A stretch of DNA of 64,000 bases from NCBI RefSeq assembly GCF_003028415.1, contig NZ_PYSV01000011.1:62001-126000 (forward strand), given 5' to 3'. The stretch comes from Deinococcus arcticus. GTDB lineage: Bacteria; Deinococcota; Deinococci; Deinococcales; Deinococcaceae. Positions 17,351 through 25,400 of the stretch are shown here, piece by piece. The translations under genes and the position numbers were made by a program. The notes under the pieces were generated by a model, which did not search any database, was not told the DNA's origin, and was given only the letters and a program-made list of their open reading frames with translations. How positions within the stretch are numbered: position 1 is the first letter of the stretch; each line of letters begins with the position of its first letter.

Positions 17351-20300
17351 GCAACGTGCAAGAAGCGTTCGGCAAGGCAGTCTTCAGCTACGCCGGGGCA
17401 GTGCGTGGATATGTCAGCAGCAAGCTCAAAGCCGAATACGGTGAGGGCAAGCCCTGGTTCGAGAAATTCATGGAATCGCTGTCGTTCCAAAAGCAGAACA
17501 ACGTCAGGAACACCATCGAGGCCGGAAACGTTAAGGCCCCCGAAGACCTGATTGACGTGACCCACTTCAGCGACGTGATTCTGCGGCAGAAAGACATATT
17601 CAAGCCGCTGTTCGGCAACCAGCACAGCAAGGCGGTGACCTGGGCGCAGGAAATCGCCGACGTGCGACACGAATACAGCCACCAGAAACCCGTTTCGGAC
17701 GACGACGCCTACCGGGCACTGGACAACATGGCCCGCCTGCTGGTGCTGATGGACGAGACCGACAAGGCGGCAGAGGTAAAGGCCTTGCGTGACGGCCTGC
17801 TGACGGGCGGCAAGGCGACCACCGTTTCGGCAGCAGCCCATGACCCGGCGCTCCAGCCGTGGTGGAAACACGCCCAGCCCCACGCTGACATTCGGAAGGG
17901 CCAGTTCGACGAGAACACCTTCGCGGCCAAGCTCGACGATGTAGTCCGCGACGACGGAAGTGCGCCGCTGGAATACCGCCGCGCCGACCTCTTCTTCAAA
18001 AAGACCTACCTGACCAAAGAACTTACGGCGGTGCTGGCTGACACCCTCAAGCGCCTTGCTGGGACGGGCGGGGAGTCGGTGGTGCAACTTCGTACGCCCT
18101 TCGGCGGCGGCAAGACGCACGCCCTGATTGCCCTGTACCACCTTGCCAAGCACCACGTTGACATCGAAGACGCCGACCGCGCTGCAATTCTGGGAGCTGC
18201 CAACCTGACCGAAGTACCCCGCGCCCGCGTGGCCGTGCTGGTGGGCACCCAGCTCGACCCTAATGGCCGCAGCGTGGACGGGTTGACGCTTCGCACACTC
18301 TGGGGCGAGATGGCCTACGGGCTGGGCGGCAAGGACGGCTACGAGCTGCTCAGGGCCGCCGACGAGTCGGGCATCTCACCCAGCAAGGACCGTCTGATTG
18401 AGCTGTTTCAGGTGGCACGCGGCAAGAAGAACAGCGTCCTGATTCTGATGGACGAGTTGCTGGTCTACCAGGTCAAGGCCGCTGGTAAGCGCGTGGAGGG
18501 CACCACGCTACAGGCGCAGACCTTCGCCTTCCTGCAAAGCCTGACCGAAGCGGTCGCGGGCGTGGAGGGCGTCGCGCTGGTCACCACCTTCCCGGAGTCC
18601 CACATTGAGTATTACGACCATCAGGAAGCGCCGGAAGTCTTCTCGCGCCTGGAGAAAATCTTCGGACGCGTGCAGGCCGTGCGCGTGCCGGTGCAGGGTG
18701 AGGAAATCTACGAGGTCATCCGACGCCGCCTCTTCGACTCCATAGACGAGAAAGCGGCGGAGCAGGTGGCAGGGGAATACAGCCGCCTCTTTGATGCCCA
18801 TAAAGACGACCTGCCCCCGGAGGCCCGCAACGCCGGGTACCGCAAGAAGATGATGCGGGCCTTCCCTTTCCACCCCGAATTGATTGACCTGCTGTATGAA
18901 CAGTGGGGCTCGATGCAGAGCTTCCAGAAGACGCGTGGTGTCCTGCGTCTCCTGGCCCGCGTCATCGAGCACGGTTACCTGTCTGGCGCGGCCCGCCCGC
19001 TTATCTCTCTGGGCGACGTTGGTCTGGAAGAGGGCGAAATGCAGAGTACCGTCACGCAGAGCCTTCAGGATGCCGAATGGCGGGGGGCATTGGCGAGTGA
19101 CCTGAGCGCCCCCGGAGGCCGCTCCTACCAACTCGACAAGGAGCAGGGGGGCAATTATGCCCGCTTCCGGTTGAGCCAGACGGTGGCCAGCGCTGTGTTC
19201 ATGGCCTCGCACTCCGGCAGTGACCGGAAGGGCATCACCAAGCCAGGGCTGAACCTCGCGCTGATGCACCCCGAAGGCATCACACCGATGCTGATTACTG
19301 ATGCACTGGACCGGCTGAAAAATCGCCTCTACTACTTGCATGCCAACGGCAACTATGTGTTCCGTGCCCAGGCCAACCTGAACAGCGTGTTGGCCGACCG
19401 CACCGCCCAGGTCAAGCGCGAGCGAGCAATGGAGTTCGTGCGAGATGCAGCCCAGAAGGCTGTAGGCGGCTCGCTGTTCAAGCCCTTTGTCTGGCCGGAG
19501 AGTCACAAGGATGTACCCGATGGCACCGGGTTCAAGCTCGTTCTGCTCGGCCCCGACGCCACTGTGGAAGACCGAGAAGCCCGCGACCGGAAGCTCAGCG
19601 TCCTTCAGCAGAACTCAGGGGGCGGGCCACGCATCCACAAAAACACGCTGGTGTACCTCATTGGCAAAGGCGGTGACTTCAACAGGGCCATCGAAGCCGC
19701 CCGCACCTTACTTGCCTTGCAGGACATCGAAAAGGACCGCGCTCTAACGCTGAGCCCGGAGCAGAAAGCAGACCTCAAAGAACGCCTGGGCAAACAGACC
19801 GATACGGTGCCCAATCTGACCAAGGCGGCCTACACGGCCCTGTTCGTCCCAACTTCCAACGAGTCTGGTGAGGCCGTCTGGCGGGAGCTCGATATCACAG
19901 CTCATGCCAAGACCCGCCCCACACTGGAGGCGGCGGTAACGGACGTCCTGCGTCAGGAAGACATGCTCATCTCGGCCATTGACCCTGCGCTGCTCCTCCA
20001 GGGTCCATGGGGGCTCTGGCCCACCGACGAGTCTTATCTAGAACTGCACAAGCTCCGCGAATACTTCACCCGCCTGCCCCACCTGCCTTTCTTGGAGGCG
20101 GAAGTGGCACTTAAGGGAGCAATCGTACGCGGCATTCAGCAGGGTCTGTTCGAACTAGGCCAGTTCATCGGTTCAGACCCCAAGAACATCTGGGACCGTA
20201 AAAATCCTGTGGATGAGGGCAGCATCTTCTTCAGCGAGGCTTACCGTCTGGCAAGACCAGGCACGATTCCCCGGCCCACGCCGGTCAACCCAGACCCACC

Positions 20301-20586
20301 CATCATCGGCCCTGACCCTGGTCCAAAACCTCCTATCGCGCCACCTCCGCCCCCAACCAAACGTGGCGTCACCTACGTGCGCCTGAACTTGCCTGATGTG
20401 ACGCTGACGCAGATGCCTGCACTGCTTGATGTCTTTAGTGCTCTCAAGGACGCCAAAGGGCAGGTACAGATGGAGGTCCGGTTGACGGCGAGCAACCCCG
20501 CCGGGCTCGACCAAGCCATGCTCGATTTAAGCGTCAAAGAACTTATTGACCAGCATGGGCTGAACGTGGACTGGCACCAGGAGTAA
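17347..20586 (+). CDS. HEPN (Swt1-type)-DUF499 AAA+ ATPase
   Basis: A 1079-residue protein. The N-terminal ~135 residues form a HEPN-like helical domain with R107-x4-H112 (RHEYSH), the pattern of active HEPN RNases. The DUF499 ATPase follows, with Walker A FGGGKT at 252-257 and Walker B LILMDE ending D369-E370. A Pro-rich linker (about residues 977-1005) precedes a small C-terminal domain. DUF499 ATPases are partners of DUF1156 methylases and resemble the BrxC/PglY ATPases of BREX/Pgl. Translationally coupled to the methylase. Inferred role: the sensing or switching ATPase of the system, perhaps with an RNase arm. Confidence 0.9.
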   Translation: MSNVQEAFGKAVFSYAGAVRGYVSSKLKAEYGEGKPWFEKFMESLSFQKQNNVRNTIEAGNVKAPEDLIDVTHFSDVILRQKDIFKPLFGNQHSKAVTWAQEIADVRHEYSHQKPVSDDDAYRALDNMARLLVLMDETDKAAEVKALRDGLLTGGKATTVSAAAHDPALQPWWKHAQPHADIRKGQFDENTFAAKLDDVVRDDGSAPLEYRRADLFFKKTYLTKELTAVLADTLKRLAGTGGESVVQLRTPFGGGKTHALIALYHLAKHHVDIEDADRAAILGAANLTEVPRARVAVLVGTQLDPNGRSVDGLTLRTLWGEMAYGLGGKDGYELLRAADESGISPSKDRLIELFQVARGKKNSVLILMDELLVYQVKAAGKRVEGTTLQAQTFAFLQSLTEAVAGVEGVALVTTFPESHIEYYDHQEAPEVFSRLEKIFGRVQAVRVPVQGEEIYEVIRRRLFDSIDEKAAEQVAGEYSRLFDAHKDDLPPEARNAGYRKKMMRAFPFHPELIDLLYEQWGSMQSFQKTRGVLRLLARVIEHGYLSGAARPLISLGDVGLEEGEMQSTVTQSLQDAEWRGALASDLSAPGGRSYQLDKEQGGNYARFRLSQTVASAVFMASHSGSDRKGITKPGLNLALMHPEGITPMLITDALDRLKNRLYYLHANGNYVFRAQANLNSVLADRTAQVKRERAMEFVRDAAQKAVGGSLFKPFVWPESHKDVPDGTGFKLVLLGPDATVEDREARDRKLSVLQQNSGGGPRIHKNTLVYLIGKGGDFNRAIEAARTLLALQDIEKDRALTLSPEQKADLKERLGKQTDTVPNLTKAAYTALFVPTSNESGEAVWRELDITAHAKTRPTLEAAVTDVLRQEDMLISAIDPALLLQGPWGLWPTDESYLELHKLREYFTRLPHLPFLEAEVALKGAIVRGIQQGLFELGQFIGSDPKNIWDRKNPVDEGSIFFSEAYRLARPGTIPRPTPVNPDPPIIGPDPGPKPPIAPPPPPTKRGVTYVRLNLPDVTLTQMPALLDVFSALKDAKGQVQMEVRLTASNPAGLDQAMLDLSVKELIDQHGLNVDWHQE

Positions 20587-20738
20587 GCGTGGCATTGTAC
20601 GGACGTGTCAAGAGGTGAGCGACTTACGTGCCCACTGTCCGCGTGAGACTGAGCCTGTTTTCTTCCTTCGTTTCACTTGACGCCCACTTATCCTGAAAGT
20701 AGCTCAGAAGAGAGCAATTCAATCCTGCCCAACAGCCG

Positions 20739-20758
20739 CGAGACCCCATGGGGTCTCG
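20739..20758. promoter_or_regulatory. 20-bp perfect palindrome upstream of the replication-type ATPase
   Basis: CGAGACCCCATGGGGTCTCG is perfectly self-complementary, and in RNA the stem extends three more pairs on each side including one G-U. No run of T follows closely, so it is not a clear intrinsic terminator. It lies between the end of the DUF499 gene (20586) and the ribosome-binding site at 20779. An operator or a leader hairpin are both plausible. Confidence 0.6.
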
Positions 20759-20790
20759 TGGTTTCGTTGTGGCCCTTTCAGGAGGCCCTG

Positions 20791-22323
20791 ATGCCAAATT
20801 TGTTCGCCAGTTGGAAAACCACTCACCCCCTCACCGCGCCACTACACATAAGTCCTCGGCCTCTTCCTCCTTTCATCCGGCCTGTGGTTCACCTTCAGGG
20901 TGACTTGTCCGTGCAAGCCCAAACTGTTCTGGAGCATCTCCGGCGGGCCAACGCAGAACAGCTACGTCTCTTTCGGCAGGGACGCCGTCTCGTCAGGCGC
21001 ATCCATGACCCAGAGACCAACCGGCACCGCCTAGAGCCGGTCAACGACCCAGTTCTGTTGTCTGGCGAAATCACCCAGCTGCTGAGATTTGAAAAGAATG
21101 GCCGGCCACTGGAGAGCCTGCCGAAAACGCTGGCATCGCATCTGATAGGCCTGGAAGTGGAGCAGTGGAAGCTGCCACAACTTCACGCCATTCGTCGGGT
21201 GCCGTTTTTTGACTCTAAGGGGAACTTAGTGCAGGAGAATGGCTATCATCCCAGCCTAGGCATCTGGCTGGACCTGGCTGGCCTGACCCTGCGCAATGTG
21301 CCCGCTCACCCCACTCCCAGTGAGCTGTCGGAAGCCAAACAGAAAATTGAGGAATTGCTGGTCGACTTCCCCTTCAGCAATGAGGCCTCCAAGGCAAATA
21401 CCATTGCGCTGCTGATGCTGCGAAGCGTGCGCCTCATGGTCAACGGCCCTGTTCCACTCATCTTGAATTCGGCCTCCATGCCGGGCAGCGGCAAAACGGC
21501 GTTGGCACAGCTTCCAGGCGTTCTCTATGACGGTGAGGTGCCAGGAGTCATGCCAGAGCCTCCACGGGACGACGACGAGCTCACCAAGCGCATCATCGGC
21601 GTCCTTCAAGTCGGGCAGGAACTGGCCATCTTCGACAACGTCAATCGGAAACTGGAATCCGCCGTTCTGGCCGGACTGGCGACCAGTTCCACCTTCAGCG
21701 GCCGGGCACTGTATCAGCAGGAGCCCCTGACCCTGCCGAACAGAACACAGTGGATGTTCACTGCCAACAATCCGGTGATGTCCAAAGAGTTCGAGCGTCG
21801 TTTTTTATTGGTGCGTCTGGATGCCGGGGTAGAGAATCCACAGAACCGCTCCTTCCGTCATCCCAACCTGCACCAGTGGGCCAGTGACCACCGCGCGGAG
21901 TTGCTCTGGGCCCTCCTGGTTCTGGTGAGGGGCTGGCAGGCTGCCGGCAGCAAGGCAGGTCAGGTTCTCGAAGGGGGTATGCGACGCTTCTGCGAAGTCC
22001 TGGGCGGCATAACCGTGTTTCTCGGCTATGGTCCCGTCTTCGCCAACAGAGAGGAGCTGACCGAGCAGGCTGGCGGCGACGACCATGAACTGCATGATGC
22101 TTTGGAGAGCTGGTATACCGCCTTCTCAACGCGCACAGTGACCGCGACAGAACTTGGCGGCCTGTGGCAGAAGGAAGGGCTTCAGCCCGCAGGTCTGAAC
22201 GGCTTTACCCATGTCCATGTGGGGCGCTATATGGGGACCCTCCGGGGTGTGGTCCTGGGCCCCTACCGGGTCAATATCGAGAAGAGCGGGCGGAACACCC
22301 GGTATCGCCTGACTCTGGTCTAA
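20791..22323 (+). CDS. P-loop ATPase, replication helicase-like protein of the island
   Basis: A 510-residue protein. The start is the ATG at 20791, preceded by AGGAGG; the longer frame from 20677 would read through the palindrome. It has a Walker A (PGSGKT, about 231-236), a Walker B-like ELAIFDNVNR, and a sensor-1-like WMFTANNP followed by an RRFLLVRLD stretch. This order is that of AAA+ helicases of the phage/plasmid primase-helicase (D5/DUF927-like) type. The N-terminal ~200 residues are not recognised. Inferred role: replication of the excised element. It could instead be an ATPase of a defence module. Confidence 0.65.
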   Translation: MPNLFASWKTTHPLTAPLHISPRPLPPFIRPVVHLQGDLSVQAQTVLEHLRRANAEQLRLFRQGRRLVRRIHDPETNRHRLEPVNDPVLLSGEITQLLRFEKNGRPLESLPKTLASHLIGLEVEQWKLPQLHAIRRVPFFDSKGNLVQENGYHPSLGIWLDLAGLTLRNVPAHPTPSELSEAKQKIEELLVDFPFSNEASKANTIALLMLRSVRLMVNGPVPLILNSASMPGSGKTALAQLPGVLYDGEVPGVMPEPPRDDDELTKRIIGVLQVGQELAIFDNVNRKLESAVLAGLATSSTFSGRALYQQEPLTLPNRTQWMFTANNPVMSKEFERRFLLVRLDAGVENPQNRSFRHPNLHQWASDHRAELLWALLVLVRGWQAAGSKAGQVLEGGMRRFCEVLGGITVFLGYGPVFANREELTEQAGGDDHELHDALESWYTAFSTRTVTATELGGLWQKEGLQPAGLNGFTHVHVGRYMGTLRGVVLGPYRVNIEKSGRNTRYRLTLV

Positions 22324-22985
22324 CCCAGTCCCGCCTGGTCCCGCGCTCCTTTTGCGCTCTCAACAACAAAAGCGGGAGGTGGGAGGTCATGACATCATCT
22401 TTTTCCGAAAGCTTAACCAGGAGAAAAATAGTGTTAGAGGCTTGTCCTCCTCCCGTCGCGGTTGTAACGGTTAGGCCTGCGCCGTAGGGCTGCTTCCTGA
22501 TGCCACAACGATGATTCGTTCCCCACCAAAAAGGCTGCCACATGGCTGTAAGGCGCCCTACGAAGGTCATCCCCCTGCCCCAAGTCAGGAATCCCCCCAA
22601 CAGGGCTCGCCCGCAGGGTTGTAGGGCCCCCCTGGCACACCGACGAGCGTCATAGAGGCACCAACAGAAAGCGGGGGCAGACCTGAAGAACCCTATCTGC
22701 CTCCAATGGCTTCCCCGTCAACTGGAACAGCGGCTTCGCCGTGCCGCTTCGCGGCAGGATTGCTCTTGAAGCAAGCGGCTTGGCCAGTTTCGGTGTGGAG
22801 TCGCAAAGGGCCGGGCAACTGGGGTGCTGATGAACCCAGAAGGCCCTCACCACGTCGCTGGGGCTCCATGTGGTGTGTTCTCGTGCCTGTTTCCTTCTTG
22901 GGCCTGACCCTGCAGGCATTCTCTTCCTCTGTGAACTGATTTCTTTCGATTCGACTCTTCTTCTCTCCGTTTATCCGCCCCCTGA
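22324..22985. other. gene-free region with inverted repeats, candidate origin or regulatory region of the island
   Basis: About 660 bp with no reading frame that looks coding on either strand. It holds short inverted repeats, for example CGTAGGGC at 22483-22490 against GCCCTACG at 22555-22562, and a CGGCTTCGCCGTGCCGCTTCGCGGCAG stretch near 22731. It directly follows the helicase-like ATPase, which is a usual place for an element's origin, but I see no iterons or DnaA boxes. Confidence 0.35.
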
Positions 22986-23017
22986 CCGCCCGGCATGCCG
23001 TGGGCGGATTCCTTTTT
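22986..23017 (+). terminator. intrinsic terminator or attenuator before the HTH-nuclease gene
   Basis: CCGCCC (22986-22991) pairs with GGGCGG (23002-23007), followed by five T at 23013-23017. The GGAGG ribosome-binding site of the next gene starts only three bases later, so any transcript for that gene coming from upstream must pass this hairpin. Confidence 0.65.
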
Positions 23018-23031
23018 CTGGAGGTTTCATT

Positions 23032-23580
23032 ATGTCTACTCCCGTTGACCTTCCCGCCTTCGTGGCTGCCCATGCGGCCGGGCAGAAGAATCAAGCATTG
23101 GCTCGGCAGTTTGGCCTGAGTGTCAGCACCGTCAAGCGACTGAAGCAGAAGCTTGGTCTTGGCAACAATGACCCACGCAATACTCTGGGCCGCTTAGGCG
23201 AGCGTCTGCTTGAGCAAGCCCTGAAAGCCCAGGGCTTCGCAGTCACTATCATGGCCGAAGGACATGCTTTCGACCTTCTGGTGGAAGGACAACGCCTGGA
23301 GGTGAAGACTTCGGCGACCCTGAAGGGCAACAGCTGCCGCTTCCGGCTGAACGAACGCCGCAGTTCCAATCACGCCGCGTACCGCTACGACAAGGCCTAC
23401 CAGCGGGATGCCGACGTTCTGGCTCTGGTGGTCATAGAGGAAGGGGCGCTCAAACAGCTGTACCTGTTGCCGGTCGCACTCTGGCAACCCAGCATCAAGG
23501 TTCTGCCGGAGTCACCTTTTTGCCCTTACGCGCTTTACCGGAACGTGACGCATCTCCTCCAGAGACCTCTGGCCGCGTGA
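23032..23580 (+). CDS. helix-turn-helix protein with PD-(D/E)XK nuclease-like core
   Basis: A 182-residue protein; GGAGG at 23020-23024 fixes the ATG at 23032. Residues ~8-40 form a helix-turn-helix (QALARQFGLSVSTVKRLKQK). Then GRLGERLLEQALKAQGF leads to a PD-(D/E)XK pattern: D81 in HAFDLLVEG, then E90-V-K92 in RLEVKT. A positively charged RFRLNERR stretch follows. The architecture suggests a sequence-specific DNA cutter such as a homing-type or restriction endonuclease, but a repressor is possible. The last 86 bp overlap the convergent gene at 23495-24082. Confidence 0.7.
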   Translation: MSTPVDLPAFVAAHAAGQKNQALARQFGLSVSTVKRLKQKLGLGNNDPRNTLGRLGERLLEQALKAQGFAVTIMAEGHAFDLLVEGQRLEVKTSATLKGNSCRFRLNERRSSNHAAYRYDKAYQRDADVLALVVIEEGALKQLYLLPVALWQPSIKVLPESPFCPYALYRNVTHLLQRPLAA

Positions 23581-24082
23581 TGGGGAACCGCCAGAAGGGC
23601 AAGGCCCACGCCAGGGTGTCCACGATGAAGTCCAGGCGCTCACGGCTCAGGGTCATTTCCCATACGGGGCTCTCGCCGCCTGGTGTCCTCAGGCTCGCTC
23701 GAAGCCCAACAACCGCCCAACCATCTCCCGCCAACACCATCTCTACCCCGCCCTCTGCAATAGCCTTCCGCCAGTGTGAAAGGTTGGCCCGCACACCCGC
23801 TGGGTGACCCGCCTGAAAGTCCGGCTCGTTCCAGAGGCGTTTGAGCTTGGGGTTGAGGGGGTCATTGTCCAATTCGGTCATGACCTCCTCCAGTCGGCTG
23901 GTGGCTATCCAGAGCAGGAGTGTGGTGGCAGCCTGCAGACCAACGGACGCTTCGTTGGAAATCCCGAATGGATGCTCTTCACGCCAACGGATGTGATTCA
24001 AATTGCGCTTCAGAGCCAGGGTCGTGAATCGCAGGCGCTGCTCTTCACTGAAGTGGCCCTCCTTCGTGTCGCGCCTACTCAT
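23495..24082 (-). CDS. hypothetical protein coupled to the integrase
   Basis: A 195-residue protein of unknown family. It starts MSRRDTKEGHFSEEQRLRFTTLAL at an ATG that overlaps the integrase stop (ATGA), so integrase and this protein are translationally coupled. It has a hydrophobic but not membrane-like segment (ASVGLQAATTLLLWIATSRL) and a very basic C-terminal tail (RSGKARKGKK). A role as an integrase accessory or excision factor would fit the position, but nothing in the sequence proves it. Confidence 0.6.
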   Translation of the reverse strand: MSRRDTKEGHFSEEQRLRFTTLALKRNLNHIRWREEHPFGISNEASVGLQAATTLLLWIATSRLEEVMTELDNDPLNPKLKRLWNEPDFQAGHPAGVRANLSHWRKAIAEGGVEMVLAGDGWAVVGLRASLRTPGGESPVWEMTLSRERLDFIVDTLAWALPFWRFPITRPEVSGGDASRSGKARKGKKVTPAEP

Positions 24083-24999
24083 CGGCGGCCTCCTCCTTGC
24101 GACGCGGCCATTCGGTCGGCCGGGGACACCTGGGCATGCACCCGCGAGAGGTCTTCCGGCAGCAGGTTCACGTACCGGCGGGTCATATCCAGCGTGGCGT
24201 GACCCATGACGTGCTGGAGGGTAAACACGTCCCCACCATTTCGCAGATAGTTCACTGCAAATGAGCGCCGGAACGCGTGTGGGGCGGCGTGCGCCCTGGG
24301 AATCTTTGCCCGCTGTGCCAGGTCGGCCAGCACCTGGGCCACGCCGGAGCGAGACAGGGACTCCCCGGTTCGGCCCAGGAACACATGGTCCACGAAAGGG
24401 AACCTGGGCTTGCGGCTCTTGCGCAGGTACCGGTCAAGGGCCTGCGAAGCCATCAGCCCCAACGGCACGATGCGCTCCTTGTTGCCTTTTCCGATGACCC
24501 GCAGGTGCCCTTCGGCGAAGTGCAGGTCGCCCATCCTCAGGCCAGCCACCTCAGCCAGTCGCAGGCCTGTATCGAACAACGTCACGACAATGGCGGTTTC
24601 CCGGTCTCGGAAATGGCTCTTTCGGGCCACTTCCAGGAGGCGGCGGTACTCCTCCTTGGAGAGCGTCACCATGAGCCGGTGCGGCTGCTTGACCCGCTCC
24701 AGCCGAACGGTCGGATTCTTCTCCAGCAGTTCGTCTTTGACTGCCCAGCCAAAGGCCCCTTTGAGGGCCCGGTAATGGGCGTCAATGCCACCTTCCTTCA
24801 AGCCGCTCTCTTCCAGATACTCCATGAAGCCCCGAAGGTCTCCAATGCGCACTGCCTCGGCCTGCAAGGAGTGACCTTCCCGCTCCAGATAGGCCCGCAG
24901 CTTGCGGGCAGTGGCGTCGTAGTACCGGAGGGTCTCCAGGCTGCGTTTGCGGAGCTTCAGGTGGCGGGCGTGCCGGGTCCAGAGTTCGTCGAGGTGCAT
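24079..24999 (-). CDS. tyrosine recombinase/integrase (XerC/D-like)
   Basis: A 306-residue site-specific recombinase that integrates and excises the island at tRNA-Phe. An N-terminal SAM-like core-binding domain (LDELWTRHARHLKLRKRSLETLRYY) precedes the catalytic domain with all expected residues: Arg in DTGLRLAEVAGL, Lys in GKGNKERIVPL, HAFRR (HxxR), GHATLDMTRRY (His and the nucleophilic Tyr). AAAGGAG just upstream fixes the ATG at 24999; the frame extending to 25116 has no such signal. It lies about 170 bp from tRNA-Phe, the typical place for the integrase of a tRNA-targeting element. Confidence 0.93.
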   Translation of the reverse strand: MHLDELWTRHARHLKLRKRSLETLRYYDATARKLRAYLEREGHSLQAEAVRIGDLRGFMEYLEESGLKEGGIDAHYRALKGAFGWAVKDELLEKNPTVRLERVKQPHRLMVTLSKEEYRRLLEVARKSHFRDRETAIVVTLFDTGLRLAEVAGLRMGDLHFAEGHLRVIGKGNKERIVPLGLMASQALDRYLRKSRKPRFPFVDHVFLGRTGESLSRSGVAQVLADLAQRAKIPRAHAAPHAFRRSFAVNYLRNGGDVFTLQHVMGHATLDMTRRYVNLLPEDLSRVHAQVSPADRMAASQGGGRR

Positions 25000-25134
25000 A
25001 GGTGACTCCTTTCGACGGCCTCTTGTGCTGGGCAGGGGACGGTGGGGGTTCGAAATCGTCTGCTGGCAAAGTTTGACCTGGAGCGCCGACGATTGTTGGA
25101 ATCCCACCTCACTCATCCTTCCTGAGCCAAAACG

Positions 25135-25161
25135 AAAAAGCCCGTCTATGACGGGCTTTTT
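25135..25161 (-). terminator. bidirectional intrinsic terminator at the right end of the island
   Basis: An 11-bp perfect stem (AAAAAGCCCGT / ACGGGCTTTTT) with a 5-nt loop. It lies just 3' of tRNA-Phe on the minus strand and can stop transcription in both directions. It is element-borne, because it sits inside the att repeat, and it replaces the chromosomal terminator now displaced to 3064-3084. Confidence 0.8.
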
Positions 25162-25166
25162 CTAAG

Positions 25167-25243
<77 letters not shown>

Positions 25244-25246
25244 TTC

Positions 25247-25324
<78 letters not shown>

Positions 25325-25360
25325 AGTCGCCTTGAAAGGGCTGCAAAAGCAGCGGGGTTA

Positions 25361-25389
25361 AGGATACCGGCGCACCCCCGCCTTGTCAA
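25361..25389 (-). promoter_or_regulatory. sigma-70-type promoter of the tRNA-Asp/Phe operon
   Basis: On the minus strand TTGACA (25384-25389) and TATCCT (25361-25366) are separated by 17 bp. They lie about 36 bp upstream of tRNA-Asp. Confidence 0.8.
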
Positions 25390-25400
25390 CGCACGCGGGC

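Noticed and set aside
7589..20586. Naming the cassette DISARM
   Set aside because: There is no DUF1998 protein (DrmB) and no second helicase (DrmA); the methylase and ATPase families differ.
7589..20586. Naming the cassette BREX or Pgl
   Set aside because: No PglZ-type phosphatase, Lon protease or PglW-like kinase is present, although the DUF499 ATPase resembles BrxC/PglY.
22693..23094. Leftward 133-residue frame before the HTH-nuclease gene
   Set aside because: It covers the hairpin and ribosome-binding site of that gene, has no ribosome-binding site of its own, and its composition does not look coding.
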